In this document: positions 12,442 through 22,863 of the stretch, piece by piece
Numbering within the stretch: the stretch's first letter is position 1
Layout: each line of letters opens with the position of its first letter
From: Laburnicola sp. R22_1
Lineage: Eukaryota > Ascomycota > Dothideomycetes > Pleosporales > Didymosphaeriaceae
Length of the DNA stretch: 64,000 bases
Assembly: GCA_014281115.1 (NCBI GenBank)
Contig: JACONQ010000006.1
Coordinates: 2,728,001 to 2,792,000, forward strand
Reading direction: 5' to 3'
Notes under the pieces: generated by a model
The model's input: only the letters and a program-made list of their open reading frames with translations
Told to the model about the DNA's origin: nothing
Databases searched by the model: none
Made by a program: the position numbers and the translations under genes

Positions 12442-12908
12442 TATTAACACAGGGTTACATATCTTATTCTAGTCTAGATTAGAAAAGGTAAGATAAACTT
12501 AAAGGTGTCCGCGTTAGAGGCTTTAGAAGAAATTAAGTAAGATATTAATAGTCTTATATAAGACTCTTCTAATTCTAAATAATATAGAATAACTAGCACT
12601 AATCTATATAGGATATTGTACTATAAGAGTTAACTATAAAGATTTAAAATTAAAGAGACTTTCTAGATTTATATAGTTCTAATCTTTTATAAACTTACTA
12701 TAATTACTATAATTATAATAATTCGCCTAATTACCCTAATTACTATTATCGCGATAATTTGTTACGTGTCTCTAATTACTCTAATTACTATAATTATAGT
12801 AATTTATTATATAATGTACTAACTTATTACTATGTCTTATTATGCGAGTGCTCTATACGTATTTATTAGACCTTAGCGACCTTGCTGTATCTATGCTTAT
12901 AATACTCA
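12442..12908 (-). repeat. Right LTR of gypsy A (5' LTR)
   Basis: 467 bp, from TATTAACACAGGGTTACA to AATACTCA on the plus strand, matching 5573-6038 end to end. The first base pair TG is TA here, as expected from RIP. Confidence 0.9.
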
Positions 12909-12935
12909 GATCTACCTAACTATATTATATATAAC

Positions 12936-13858
12936 TTTAATAGAAATTTTAATTATAGATATTATATAGTAATATAATAGTTTATTATTTATATCTTATT
13001 ATAAATAACACTAATTACTCTTAGGTTACTTTATATTATATTACGTTACTATACGTAGGCTCTTTTATTCTTTTTATTACCTATTCTTTTAAAGAACTTA
13101 GTTTATATTATTATTTTATTATTATTATTATTATTACTAGCATATCTATATAGTATTATAAGTAGTAATAAGGTAGAAATACTAGTACGTATACCTCTTA
13201 TTATTATTCTCTTTAATAGTAGTTAACTACACATAGTAATATGTGGCAAGATTATAGTTATAGTTATTCTAAAGGTACCTTTTTAGTAGGCAAAGATTTT
13301 AGAGCTCTACTACGTATACTATATATACTAGACTATTACTATTATATAACTACTTATATAGTAGCTATAGGCTAATCTTCTTAAGCTAGATAATTTAGAG
13401 ATTTATCTATACTTAGCGTAGATATAGTAAGCCTCTTAGGTACTATATACCTATCTTTTTAAATATGTCTTTTAGCGTCTTAGTATATTATAGTATTGCC
13501 GCTTTATTAATACGTACACTCTTTAGCTTAGCTATTCTAGTAGGCGTAAAAGTAGAATGCGTTAACTTCTAGAGCAATTCTAATATAGTAGAGAAAGAAG
13601 ATAGAGAATATAATAAGTAAGTATTACTAGATATTTAAACCTATAGTGCGAACTTATAGTAAGCTAGTTAATAGTTAATAGTTTTATCTATAGTACCGCG
13701 TTATATATAATTATAGCTTATAGGTATGGAGTAGTTACTAATATATATATAGGCATAGTGCACTAAAATAATATTACGTAATTAATAACTAAGCGTATAT
13801 AATATGGCTGGCTAACGTCTCTATTATTAAGAATAGCCTAATAAAAATAAATAAAAAA
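12936..13858 (+). repeat. F-family non-LTR element F1
   Basis: 923 bp, beginning TTTAATAGAAATTTTAATT and ending in an A-rich tail (CCTAATAAAAATAAATAAAA). It is flanked by perfect 15-bp duplications TATATTATATATAAC at 12921-12935 and 13859-13873. B2 holds the single uninterrupted site on its minus strand near 25410. A second copy of equal length lies at 52910-53829 on the minus strand. A long TSD, an A-rich 3' tail and no terminal repeats point to a non-LTR (LINE- or SINE-like) unit. No open frame is visible, and no tRNA-like head was recognised. Confidence 0.85.
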
Positions 13859-13873
13859 TATATTATATATAAC

Positions 13874-15965
13874 CTAGGTATAGACTTTATATTAGACAAG
13901 TTTAGAAATTATATAAAAATTATTAGCGTAATATATAAGTAGATACCTATAGAATTATATTAGGTAGTAGAGAAGATTAAATACTTATACACACTTCTTT
14001 ATAAAACCTTTAGTATTTTTAGGCTATATTAAGGGATTATATAAATAATAAGAATATTTTCTAAATAGCTATTAAAGCTATTAATAATACTATAAGCCTA
14101 GATAGCCTTATTCTAGCACTGCTAGTCTTTCGTGTATACTTTAGAATTAATATAAATTCTTTTTATTACCTAATATTATTATATGCGTAAACGCTATATA
14201 AAAGGTAATAAAGATACTATAAAAAAAGAGATAATACTAGTATTAATTATGCGCTAAATACTTATAATAGTCTAGTAGTAGCGTATAAGATTTTTAAACT
14301 TTCTTTAAATCTAAGGTTATAGTTTAGAGAAAAAAACGTAGTTAGACTAGACTATACATAATTAAGAGTATTAAGAATAGAGATATAATTCTTAATCTTA
14401 GAAATAGCCTAGTAAAGTTTTACTATATATAGATTAAGCTATATTACTATAAAGAAGATTGCATTCTCCTACCTTTATATAAAGTAGATAATATTACTTT
14501 TATATAAAGAAACCCTCTAGAGAGAAAAAGAAAGGACGCCTACTAAAGGATGCCATATAATAACCCGCGCTAGTGCTATAAGATAATTCTCCTTTAGATA
14601 GTAAACTATATCCTACGCACAAAGCTAGTAATATACACAAAAGTAGCTATATTTACATACTAGCTATATTTATCACTTAAAAGAAAATAAGTAATTAGAA
14701 ACTATCTCTAAAACTCTGTGTAGAGAGTTTAATTACAACACCTAAAGCGCCCTTTAAAGAATTAGACTATATAGAAATAGACGCCCTTATTACTAATAGT
14801 ATATTTAAGATTCTTTTCTTTAATCTATTTAAGTATATAGCCAGAATCTTTAACCTCCGCCTTGTATAATAAGTTAAAGGCAAGACTACCTAACTATATA
14901 AGAAATTCCGCCTTATATTTACTAGTTACTTAGATAAGAAAAAGAATAAAATTCTTATTTAATTACTAATAATCTAATAGATAAGCTAGTAACTACTTTT
15001 TATAGTAGATATAAGTCTATAAGTAATAGATAGAAGGTAATTTAAACTATAAAATATTACCTAGGCCTATATTTAGTCTACTAATAAGCTATCTTACACA
15101 CTCTATGCTAGGCTATTAAAGAAGTTATATATAAGTTTTCTACTAAATATAATCTTTTATATTATATAACTACTTTATAGTGTAGCTAAATTATGCCTAT
15201 ACTAGTTTAAGACCTACTATAATTATTATAAGGAGAAGCTTAGAATAAAGATCTTATTATATAACCTATACCTACTTATTAATAATAAAGGTAAGTATAT
15301 CTTTAGGATTACTAGTCTGTAGATAGATAATACTCTTAGTATTATTAATAAGAACTTTATAAAAGGGAAAAGAAGGAGCTAAAGAAAATAGTATTCTATA
15401 TAAAAATAAGACTATTCTTGCTAAGAATTAGCCTATTAAATTTAATAGTAGAAGGATTTAACTTGTATATAACACTATAATATTTATATAGAAGGATTAA
15501 GTAAAGGGCCTTTATATAATTAGTTTAAAAGATAAGGATACTACTTAAATATATATAGAGCAGCGTATAAGATGCGCCTATAGTATATCTATATACTAAC
15601 TAGAGGCCGCATTTAATCTATCTATTACTACTTAGACTATACCATTTTTATGTAAAGATATTAAGTCGTTATATATATACATTTAGTAGTAGATTATTAA
15701 TAGTAAGTGTGGTTTTATCTTTATACTATTAGATTTCTATTATATAAAGCTGTTTTTTTACTAATAGCTGGCTAATAATAAGGACCTAAGTGTATAGCTA
15801 AAATTCTTAATCGCTCTAGGCAATAAGCACTATATAGAAAATAGCAATAATTTTAAGATTTGCGCTAAAATTATACACTAGAATTTAACTAAGTATAAAA
15901 GAGTAATAAAGAGAGTCCTAGCTAATAAGCTATATAGTATAGTATAAGTGTTTAATAATACTATT
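13874..15965 (+). pseudogene. Decayed pol (RT and RNase H start) of Copia B1
   Basis: This is the middle of B1 pol, matching B2 on its minus strand. Near 15305-15345 the frame reads ITSL, a stop, then IDNTLS, matching the GLQTDDTL motif of fungal Copia RT C-terminal parts. Near 15590 YQLEAAFNLS matches a QPEAAFDLS-type motif, and at 15830-15930 a KLYTRI*-type stretch begins the RNase H domain. B2 is inserted at 15965 inside this RNase H, and the reading resumes at 28784. Stops fit CAG, CAA and TGG changes. No functional product. Confidence 0.7.
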
Positions 15966-16252
15966 TATTAAATAGACTCTATAGCTAGCTAATTAAACAG
16001 AATAGTTATATATTTAATTAGTAAAAAGAGAGTTATATAGTGTATATAGCGTATAGAAAATAGAAAAGGTAAGATAAATAAATTTAATTATTACTTACTT
16101 GTCTCTAGAAAGGGTGCAAATAGAAAGAAGAAGATCCTGCGATATATAGACTATAGCGTATAGGCATTACGTAATTTCTATATAATACTATTGTGTAGTA
16201 ATATTAAAATCTTAACACTCTTAGGTGTCCTTGCCTATATAGTATACAGACA
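15966..16252 (-). repeat. Left LTR of Copia B2
   Basis: 287 bp, TATTAAATAG to TACAGACA on the plus strand. It aligns with 28491-28778 and with the solo LTR 46655-46928 (TGTTGAATGG to TACGGACA), nearly all differences being transitions of the RIP type. Confidence 0.9.
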
Positions 16253-17407
16253 CTAGTAACTTTTTATTTTAAGATTACTATTAGTAGTTCTTCTTTTCTC
16301 TGCACAAACTATCTACTTACTAATATTTATTCTATCTATTTATTATTTCTCTGTCTGTATGCCTCCTACTCTGGCTAAGTTACTCTAGTTAATAGAAAGA
16401 TTCTATTAAGTAACTATTTATTATACTTTGCTACCATTTGTTAAAGGCGCGATTAGACTTATTAGTAGTAGAGTAGTAGTCTGGCTAATAGCGGTTAAGA
16501 GTAAGATTGCGTAGTTAATAATAAGGTTATAGTAATAATATTTTATTTATATAGAGTTCTTTTGCTTAGTTTATTCTTTATATAATAGGTAGACCTAGTT
16601 ATCTTATCTATTTAGGCCGCAATATTAGGCAATTGTGCAACGTTAGATAAGAGAAAGACAAATACTAATAAGGAGTAGAAATTAAGGCTCTGAATAAAAG
16701 GGAGAGATATATAAAGTAGACTTTTCTTCCTCTATTCTTCTCTTTCTTATTTTCTACTTTAAACATCTCTCTATATATATTTCTTCTCTCTAGCCCTTTT
16801 CTCTTTTTATTAAGCTAATTCCCTATTTTATATAGTGCTAAATTATGTTCCTTATTATATAATGTCTTATCTCTATATAATACTAACTTAGTGTAGACAA
16901 TAGCGCTTATACTAGTAGGTCTTAACTAGCTAGGCCTCTTTGGCTTTAATACTACTATAGTGGCTCTTCTAGGCAAAAGAATACATATTATTCTTCTAAT
17001 TAGTTTCTAGGCAAACTATATATTTATCTAAAGCATTTCTATTAATATAAGTTTCTTTATTCTTTACTTTTATATAGATACTAATTATAGAAAATAGGCT
17101 AAAAAGTTATGTATTACACATCTGCCTTTGTATAATATTAATATTATTCTTATGGCTAGTATAGACTTATATCTATGGGTTACTAAGCTTATTTAGCGTA
17201 AGGACTACTTTTACGCGCTTTTTATCTAGTTGTGTAGTGTTCTTAGGGGCACTATATACGCTTACTACTATAGTAGTAACTCTAGCCCTAGGCCCTTTAC
17301 TAAGTGTTATATAGTGGCAAACTTCTAGGCAGAATTATACGGTTCTTACGTGTAATAGAGCCATAGTGCTAGGTGCAATTATTGTATAGAATAGGGCTAG
17401 ATAGTAG
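16253..17407 (-). other. 3' non-coding part of Copia B2
   Basis: This stretch matches the 3' part of B1 (about 29100-30004 and 31310-31732) on the opposite strand. On the minus strand it ends in CTTAAAATAAAAAGTTACTA just before the LTR, a purine-rich tract in the polypurine position. No protein motif was seen. The target duplication of Copia Z (AATAG) occupies 17408-17412. Confidence 0.7.
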
Positions 17408-17412
17408 AATAG

Positions 17413-17704
17413 TGTCAAATATACGGGTATTCTTAATGAGTTGAGATGGAAAAGTGGTGGGTTGATTGATTGATTGTGTGTGTTCTGTCGGAGAAGCTCG
17501 GCTATCGCGAGAAGTAACTATCTAGTACTAAGCCGCACTAGTACTATTTAGAATAGTACAGGGGCAGTGTAAAACAGTAGTGCGCCAGCCTCCTTAGTGT
17601 ATTTCACTGTGAAATCACTGTGATTTACACTAATTACTACTGTGAGGGGCCATATGATCGTACACACCTACCCACTGGATTTCACAGTGACTGTCTATCT
17701 GACA
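17413..17704 (-). repeat. Left LTR of Copia Z (3' LTR)
   Basis: 292 bp, TGTCAAATATACGGGTATTC to CTATCTGACA. It is almost identical to 22567-22858, with a handful of transitions. It contains nested short inverted motifs (TTTCACTGTGAAATCACTGT) near 17614-17640 that are kept in both copies. Confidence 0.95.
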
Positions 17705-17716
17705 CACCCCCTCAGC
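17705..17716 (-). other. Polypurine tract of Copia Z
   Basis: The minus strand reads GCTGAGGGGGTG immediately before the LTR start TGTCAGATAG, the normal place for plus-strand priming. This fixes the orientation of Z. Confidence 0.75.
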
Positions 17717-18059
17717 TTGGAACCATCTCAAGCTGGACCTAATTCTTCGCAGCCGTACTATAACCCATAGTCCAAAAGCTTCCATCCTGTCTTCCAATTC
17801 GTCAAGGTCGACCTCTTGGTCGGTGATCCTACCCCTGACGTCTTTAAGTCCGAGTTGATTTACGAACTTAGTCTATTTGCCAGCTAGCAGAGCCTTTATA
17901 AGGCCATCTGCTGCTATTTCTTCTAATTATTAGTACTGGATTTTAATAGCTCCACGTACTACTTCTTGTTAGAGCTAATAATTGTGTATATTAACGTGCC
18001 TAAGCTTTGTTTGTAACTTGGCAATTTCTTTAGTAACAAGTTAAATAGTTTGTTAATTG

Positions 18060-19560
18060 TCGCAATTAATAGTAATTGTTAAAGGTAAGAGTTTAATCTT
18101 AAGTTTAGCGAGCAACTGAGCTGTAAATAGTGCCTCCTTTGCGACTTGTAAGAGTGCTAGCAACTTAGCTTTAGTTGTTAAGGTGGTGACTGTGTCTTGC
18201 TTGTTTGCCTTCTAGGCGATAAGTCCACTAAACAGCTTAATAATATATCCTTGCGAGCTCTTTCTATTAAGGGTATTGTCTGCAAACGATGCGTCGCTAG
18301 CAACCTTGTAGGTGTCTGCACCTCCAAAGCGTAGCCCTAGTAATTGGGTGGAGGATAAGTATAGCAGTACACGGTCGATGGCTTTGTGATAGTTGTCGCT
18401 GGGATTTGATAGGAAGCGCGATAATTAGGAGCTTACAAAAGCGATATTAGGGCGCGTGGTTACTGCAGCGTACAGGATTAATTCTATCTTTTGCTAGTAT
18501 TAGTTAATCTTAGCCTTTGTAGCAAGTCCTTCTTAAGGTAGCAGTTTGACTGCTAATATTAGGGTATCGTGTTTGAGGTCGCGTTGGTCGATAAGGCGAC
18601 TAATCTTGTCCACATAGGACGCCTGTGATAGCTAGAGTTGCCTACTTGCACGGTCTCTGACGATTTCAATCTCTAGAAACCACTAAAGATTGTTACCTCT
18701 AGTAAGGGTGAACTTTGTACTTATCTTTTTTATTACTGCGTTAGCAGCGTGTTTCTAATCCCTTGAGTAGACAACAATAAGGTCGTCTATATAGAAGAAT
18801 ATAATAATGCTGTCTTTGATTATATAGCAAGGCTTATAAGGGACTGCGGTAAAACCGAGATCTTTAAGAGCACTAGTAAATTCTCTCTGCCATAGTAGTG
18901 GTGAGATTTGAAGACTATACAGTGCCTTATGCAACTGTAGGATAGTGCCAGGTTAGGTATAACCTCGGGGCATTCTTATGTAGAGTTCTCTGTCCAGTTT
19001 CGCATGGACGAAAGCGTTGGTGACGTCGTACTGGCTGAGCTCTAGGTCATACTAAGCTGCCATAGCCATGAGTAGGCGAAATGATCGTCCTGCGAGGGTT
19101 GCGGCGTAGGTGTCTTGAGTAGTAAGGTGGAGTTGTTGATCTCCACGTACTACTAACCTAGCCTTGCACTTCTGAAATTGATAATGTTTGTCAAGTTTGT
19201 ATGTATACACCCACATGCAGTTAAGGATTTGGTGGCCGCGTGATCGCACTGGGGAAACGGGCACCTCACTCTAAGACCTTATCTCCTTGTGGCTTTATAG
19301 GTGTACTCGCTCAGCATCCTTTCACATATTAAATAGCAGGTGGTCTTCTAACTATATTCCGCAAGATAGAGGCTCTAGTAATTCACTTTAGTAGGGTTTC
19401 TTTCCTACTATAAGCATGCGATTGAATTGCGCTTTGTCGAGCGGCTTCCCCTTGTATTTGCCTCTACTACCTGCCTGTGTTCTAGTTAGGAAAGCGGCTG
19501 CCCATAGCATAGCGCGTTGATCTAGCTATAGTAATCTAAAGGGAAATTGTTCATGTTGAT
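18060..19560 (-). pseudogene. Copia Z reverse transcriptase and RNase H
   Basis: On the minus strand a WVYTYKLDKHYQFQKCKARL stretch followed by VVRGDQQ opens the Copia RT domain (19052-19264). It is followed by ATLAGRSFRLLMAMAA. The catalytic YIDD is intact in IIIFFYIDDLIVVYSR near 18779-18800. RNase H follows with SDASFADN (about 18260-18290) and SSQGYIIKLFSG, then IA, a stop (TGG to TAG) and KANKQDTVTT near 18185-18230. The RT lies in a different frame from gag-pro-int. Scattered TAG and TAA codons break it. In a live element it would copy the RNA and degrade the template; here it is dead. Confidence 0.85.
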
Positions 19561-19646
19561 CGTGTTCGAGGCTCGCCATTATTGGGTAGCAGTGCTAAGG
19601 CGGAGGGAAATTGTTCATGTTGATCGTGTTCGAGGCTCGCCATTAT
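19541..19646. repeat. Direct duplication, 42-bp units, 64-bp period
   Basis: GGGAAATTGTTCATGTTGAT and the next 22 bases (to CGCCATTAT) occur at 19541-19582 and again, identically, at 19605-19646. The 64-bp period is not a multiple of three, so the duplication alters the frame between the integrase and RT parts of Copia Z. Confidence 0.9.
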
Positions 19647-19649
19647 CCT

Positions 19650-21438
19650 CGCGATTGCGTGAGTCAGTGATTAACTTATCCTTATAGAAGGATTTAGTGT
19701 TTTCTTATTTAGGTGGTAGAGGTGGCAACTCCACTAATTGGGTCTATGCAGCAATCTCTTTAGTAGTACTATGCATAAGGTTGTCTAACAGATCTTCTAT
19801 TTTGCCTAAGAACACCTTATCTTTGTTAAAGATGACATCGCGTGTGCTGATAACTTTGTTGAGTAGTGGGATCTATACCCTCCAGATGTTTAATAATTAG
19901 TAGCCTACTAGGTATCTAACCCATGCCTTTGGGTCTAACCTTTAGAGCTTGCTCTTGCCGCGTTTTGTATTATTAGTTAAGGCGAAGGCTTTATAGCCAT
20001 AGGCCCTAAGGTAAGCCTAGTTTAGTTTCTTTAGTTAAGTGACAATACTGTTTTGGTAAGCAACTGTCGTAAAGAATACTTCGTGTGGTGATCGCCATCG
20101 GTTGGCGTAGTTTGGAGTTCGATTGTATAGGTATACGGCCGCTCGTGTGATTTCTGGCCATAGGTTAAAGGGAAGGTTGGCGTCAAGTCGCATTGCACGA
20201 CCCTTCTCCTTAATTACACCCCCTAAGCGTTCAGCTCCTCCATTTTGAGCTTGGGTGTTAGGTGCTGAAGGCTTAATAACAATACCTTCACTAATGCACT
20301 ACCTGTGAACGTCTTGTTTAACTAAGAAGATCTTATTATCGGATTTAATAACTTTAATAGTTACATTAAATTGTACTTTTATAAATTGTACAAATTCTTT
20401 TAGCAACTTAATAATTGTTCGTGCTAGTTGGTTGTCTTTGAAATAGAAGTCCCAAGCCATGCCTAAGAATCTATTAGTGATAAGTATCTGGCTTTTCTCG
20501 CCAGTAAAGCTCTAATCTTCGTAGTCGTGAAAGTCTATAGCGACTCTCTTACTAGGACTGTTATTAATTTGCCTAGGTTGTTGTCTAATTTGTTGCTTAA
20601 GCTTTAATCTGCCGCAAGCGTCGCATTGGACTGTAGTAAGTCCTTTGAGCCGCACCCCCTTACAGTGATTCACAGTGTGTTCTAGTGCCTGGGGACCTGG
20701 GTGGCCTAGTTGTTTGTGCCAGGTGATGGCGTCTGCCTTCTGCGCTCGTCGTGCGGTGCGCGTGGTGATTTTGTGTGTGGCATACGTACTATTGTGTATA
20801 GTACGATTTTGTTCGGGCATGTATTCTAGTACCTATTAACCGTAGAGTTCTTGAAGTTCAGCTAGGACTGTATTGTCCCTTCTCTTAATTGTTGTTAGAT
20901 CTGCCTTTATGTCCTACTAGAGGCCTTGCCTGCGGAGTAATTAGAAAGACACTAGGTTGTATAGCAGATTAGGGCAGTAGGCGATATTGTCTAGCCTTAG
21001 TACCCTATTTCCTTGTACGCTTTTAACGTGTAGATGGACACTCCTATATCCCCTTATCCAAACTCGTGATAATCCCGCCTATATGAAGTCTCCTGGCGAC
21101 GGTGGTCGCAGCGTGACAAAACAATCGATATTGTTAAAGATATAGCAGGTTGTGCCAGAATCAAGGATTACGGAGTAACGTAGTAGGTAGGTGTTTAGGT
21201 CTAAGTAGTAGGAGGCTGCAATAGCATTAAAGCTCGCTGAGAGGACGGTGATTTGTCTACTATCTAGTCATTCATCGTTAGTAATCTTAGTAATTCAAGT
21301 TGGAGTAGGAGTGCTTAATTGTTTAATTCTTAGTGTCTGTGATCTTAGACGCTTTACAGATCTTACGCTCTTTATAAGCGCAGGGTTATTTTCTATTCTA
21401 AACTTTATAAGGGCCTTTATTGCTGGCTTTAGTTAAAA
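19650..21438 (-). pseudogene. Copia Z protease and integrase
   Basis: The minus strand, in the same frame as gag, first gives the aspartic protease core VILDSGTTCYIFNN (DSGT codons 21151-21162). The GAG-pre-integrase and zinc-binding region follow with ITWHKQLGHPGPQALEHTV and CDACGRLK (20512-20820). The integrase core then shows AIDFHD (first D), IKSDN (second D) and AQNGGAERLGG (E, near 20224-20253), so the D-D-E set is intact. Later LDPKAWVRYLVGY matches the conserved Copia C-terminal region. Stops are few and mostly TAG or TAA at former CAG, CAA or TGG. The end of this frame is disturbed near the 64-bp duplication. Confidence 0.85.
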
Positions 21439-22530
21439 CTAATTAGGTGCCTTGTTAGAAAATGCGTAAAAGCAGTCTTGCAGACTATGGCGTTGTTTAC
21501 AAGCAGGGCACTTGGGGTATGATCCTCTCTGGCCACCAACTGCTGTTGGCTCATCGTCTGTGTTCGCGGACTGCTTGGATTTGGCTTTAGAGCCAGCTTT
21601 CTTGGCGCGTGATCTGCCTCGCTTGAGTGATACTGCTTCATCCACAGGATAGGCGTCCCCATCTGCGGTCTGGGTGGGTGCACTACCGTCAGCGAGAGAT
21701 GGTCCTGTAACAGCAAAGGCGCCCCTTTGTTTACCCTTAATCGGGTGCTGCATCGCTATTTGATCTTGGAAGAGTTTCACCATATCTTTTCTTAAAGTGT
21801 TTGGGTCCTTATTCCTATGTTGCATAAAGGTTGTAACCCACTAGGATGCGACGTTGGTAACCGCCTTTATAAAATCTTGTTTGACTGAGTCTAGCAACGT
21901 AAGTTCTGGCACACTATTGTGCTCTGCTTCTGTTGCTGCATGATCGTACTCAGTGAGCCAGGTGGACCATGATCCAGCTGATCTCATGGGCTTGAGAGCG
22001 TCTTGGTATCTGATCCTCGCTCGTCGTAGTTCGTCGTTTTGGTCTACCCCAACCGTGTTTGTGAGGTTAATAATCCATTGTCTAATTAATTAATCTGGGG
22101 TGCAGCAATTAGTCTATAAGTGTGCTAAGGTCGTTAATTAAATGAGGGCAACTATCTTGTCGAGGTCTGCCTTCTGTTGTTCGTACCTTCGGTCGAGTAA
22201 CTTAAAAGTTTCGAGTTGATCCTTATAGAGGTCGTAATCCTCTCTATACGCCCTTACGCCAGTTGTTGATAGGTCTGACGGCCTTGTTGGGCGTGCGCAA
22301 GGGTTGTTGGTATTCGCGTTGATAAACGCTAGGCTTGGTGCATAGCCAACACTAATGTTCAGTGGGATTGGAATGACTAGTTGGGTCATAGGTTGGATCT
22401 CTTGGTCTGGGTCGATGATATCCCAGATCCCTAGAGATTGGGCGCGGGCTTTGATTTGCCTTAGCCATAGTGTATAGTTCGAGTAATCGGATAGGATCAC
22501 TGTGGGATCTCTGAGCGTCGATAAAGACAT
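21439..22530 (-). pseudogene. Copia Z gag
   Basis: The frame most likely starts at the ATG at 22530 (MSLSTLRDPTVILSDYSNYT), because an upstream in-frame ATG at 22572 lies across the LTR border. It reads as one frame through four premature stops at 22138-22140, 22114-22116, 22090-22092 and 21841-21843. SNYTLWLRQIKARAQSLGIW is the N-terminal Copia Gag signature. A basic, lysine-rich stretch (KRGRSRAKKAGSKAKSK) precedes the zinc knuckle CPACKQRHSLQDCF near 21480-21520, which would bind the element RNA. It continues in frame into the protease region. Confidence 0.88.
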
Positions 22531-22566
22531 AATAATCAGCTTGATTAAGGCAGTAAGACTCTTAAT

Positions 22567-22858
22567 TGTCAAATATATGGGTATTCTTAATAAGTTGAGA
22601 TGGAAAAGTGGTGGGTTGATTGATTGATTGTGTGTGTTCTGTCGGAGAAGCTTGGCTACCGCACGAAGTAACTATCTAGTACTAAGCCGCACTAGTACTA
22701 TTTAGAATAGTACAGGGGCAGTGTAAAACAGTAGTGCGCCAGCCTCCTCAGTGTATTTCACAGTGAAATCACAGTGATTTACACTAATTACCACTGTGAG
22801 GGGCCATATGATCGTACACACCTACCCACTGGATTTCATAGTGACTGTCTATCTGACA
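22567..22858 (-). repeat. Right LTR of Copia Z (5' LTR)
   Basis: 292 bp, TGTCAAATATATGGGTATTC to CTATCTGACA, followed by AATAG, the target duplication. The pairing partner is 17413-17704. Confidence 0.95.
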
Positions 22859-22863
22859 AATAG

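Larger units (their letters stand above)
5573..12908 (-). mobile_element. Ty3/gypsy LTR retrotransposon A
   Basis: The element is 7.3 kb with LTRs at 5573-6038 and 12442-12908. The polypurine tract lies next to the left LTR and the Gag knuckle lies at the right, so it is transcribed from the minus strand. Gypsy class is shown by the RT motif AYLDNILVYSK (8970-9002). It is inserted in B1; the empty site can be read from B2 (minus strand near 25410-25440). No clean TSD is visible (CTTAG on the left, GATCT on the right). A mitochondrial fragment sits inside its pol. It is heavily RIP-mutated and inactive. Confidence 0.88.
17413..22858 (-). mobile_element. Ty1/copia LTR retrotransposon Z, youngest layer
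   Basis: The element is 5446 bp with 292-bp LTRs at both ends and the target duplication AATAG (17408-17412 and 22859-22863). Its minus-strand order is Gag, protease, integrase, RT, RNase H, the Copia order. It is much less RIP-mutated than its hosts B1 and B2: long stretches keep normal codons and all catalytic motifs can be read, although stop codons and frame changes inactivate it. It was the last Copia to land in this stack. Confidence 0.95.

Noticed and set aside
5568..12913. A target duplication for gypsy A
   Set aside because: CTTAG and GATCT do not match. ATCTAC occurs on both sides, but comparison with B2 shows that it arises from the original site plus RIP.
19697..21436. Plus-strand frames at 19697-19900 and 21248-21436
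   Set aside because: Both are antisense shadows of Copia Z integrase and protease.
21429..21716. Minus-strand frame of 95 codons
   Set aside because: Overlaps the Gag frame 21439-21825 in another phase; the Gag frame has the zinc knuckle.
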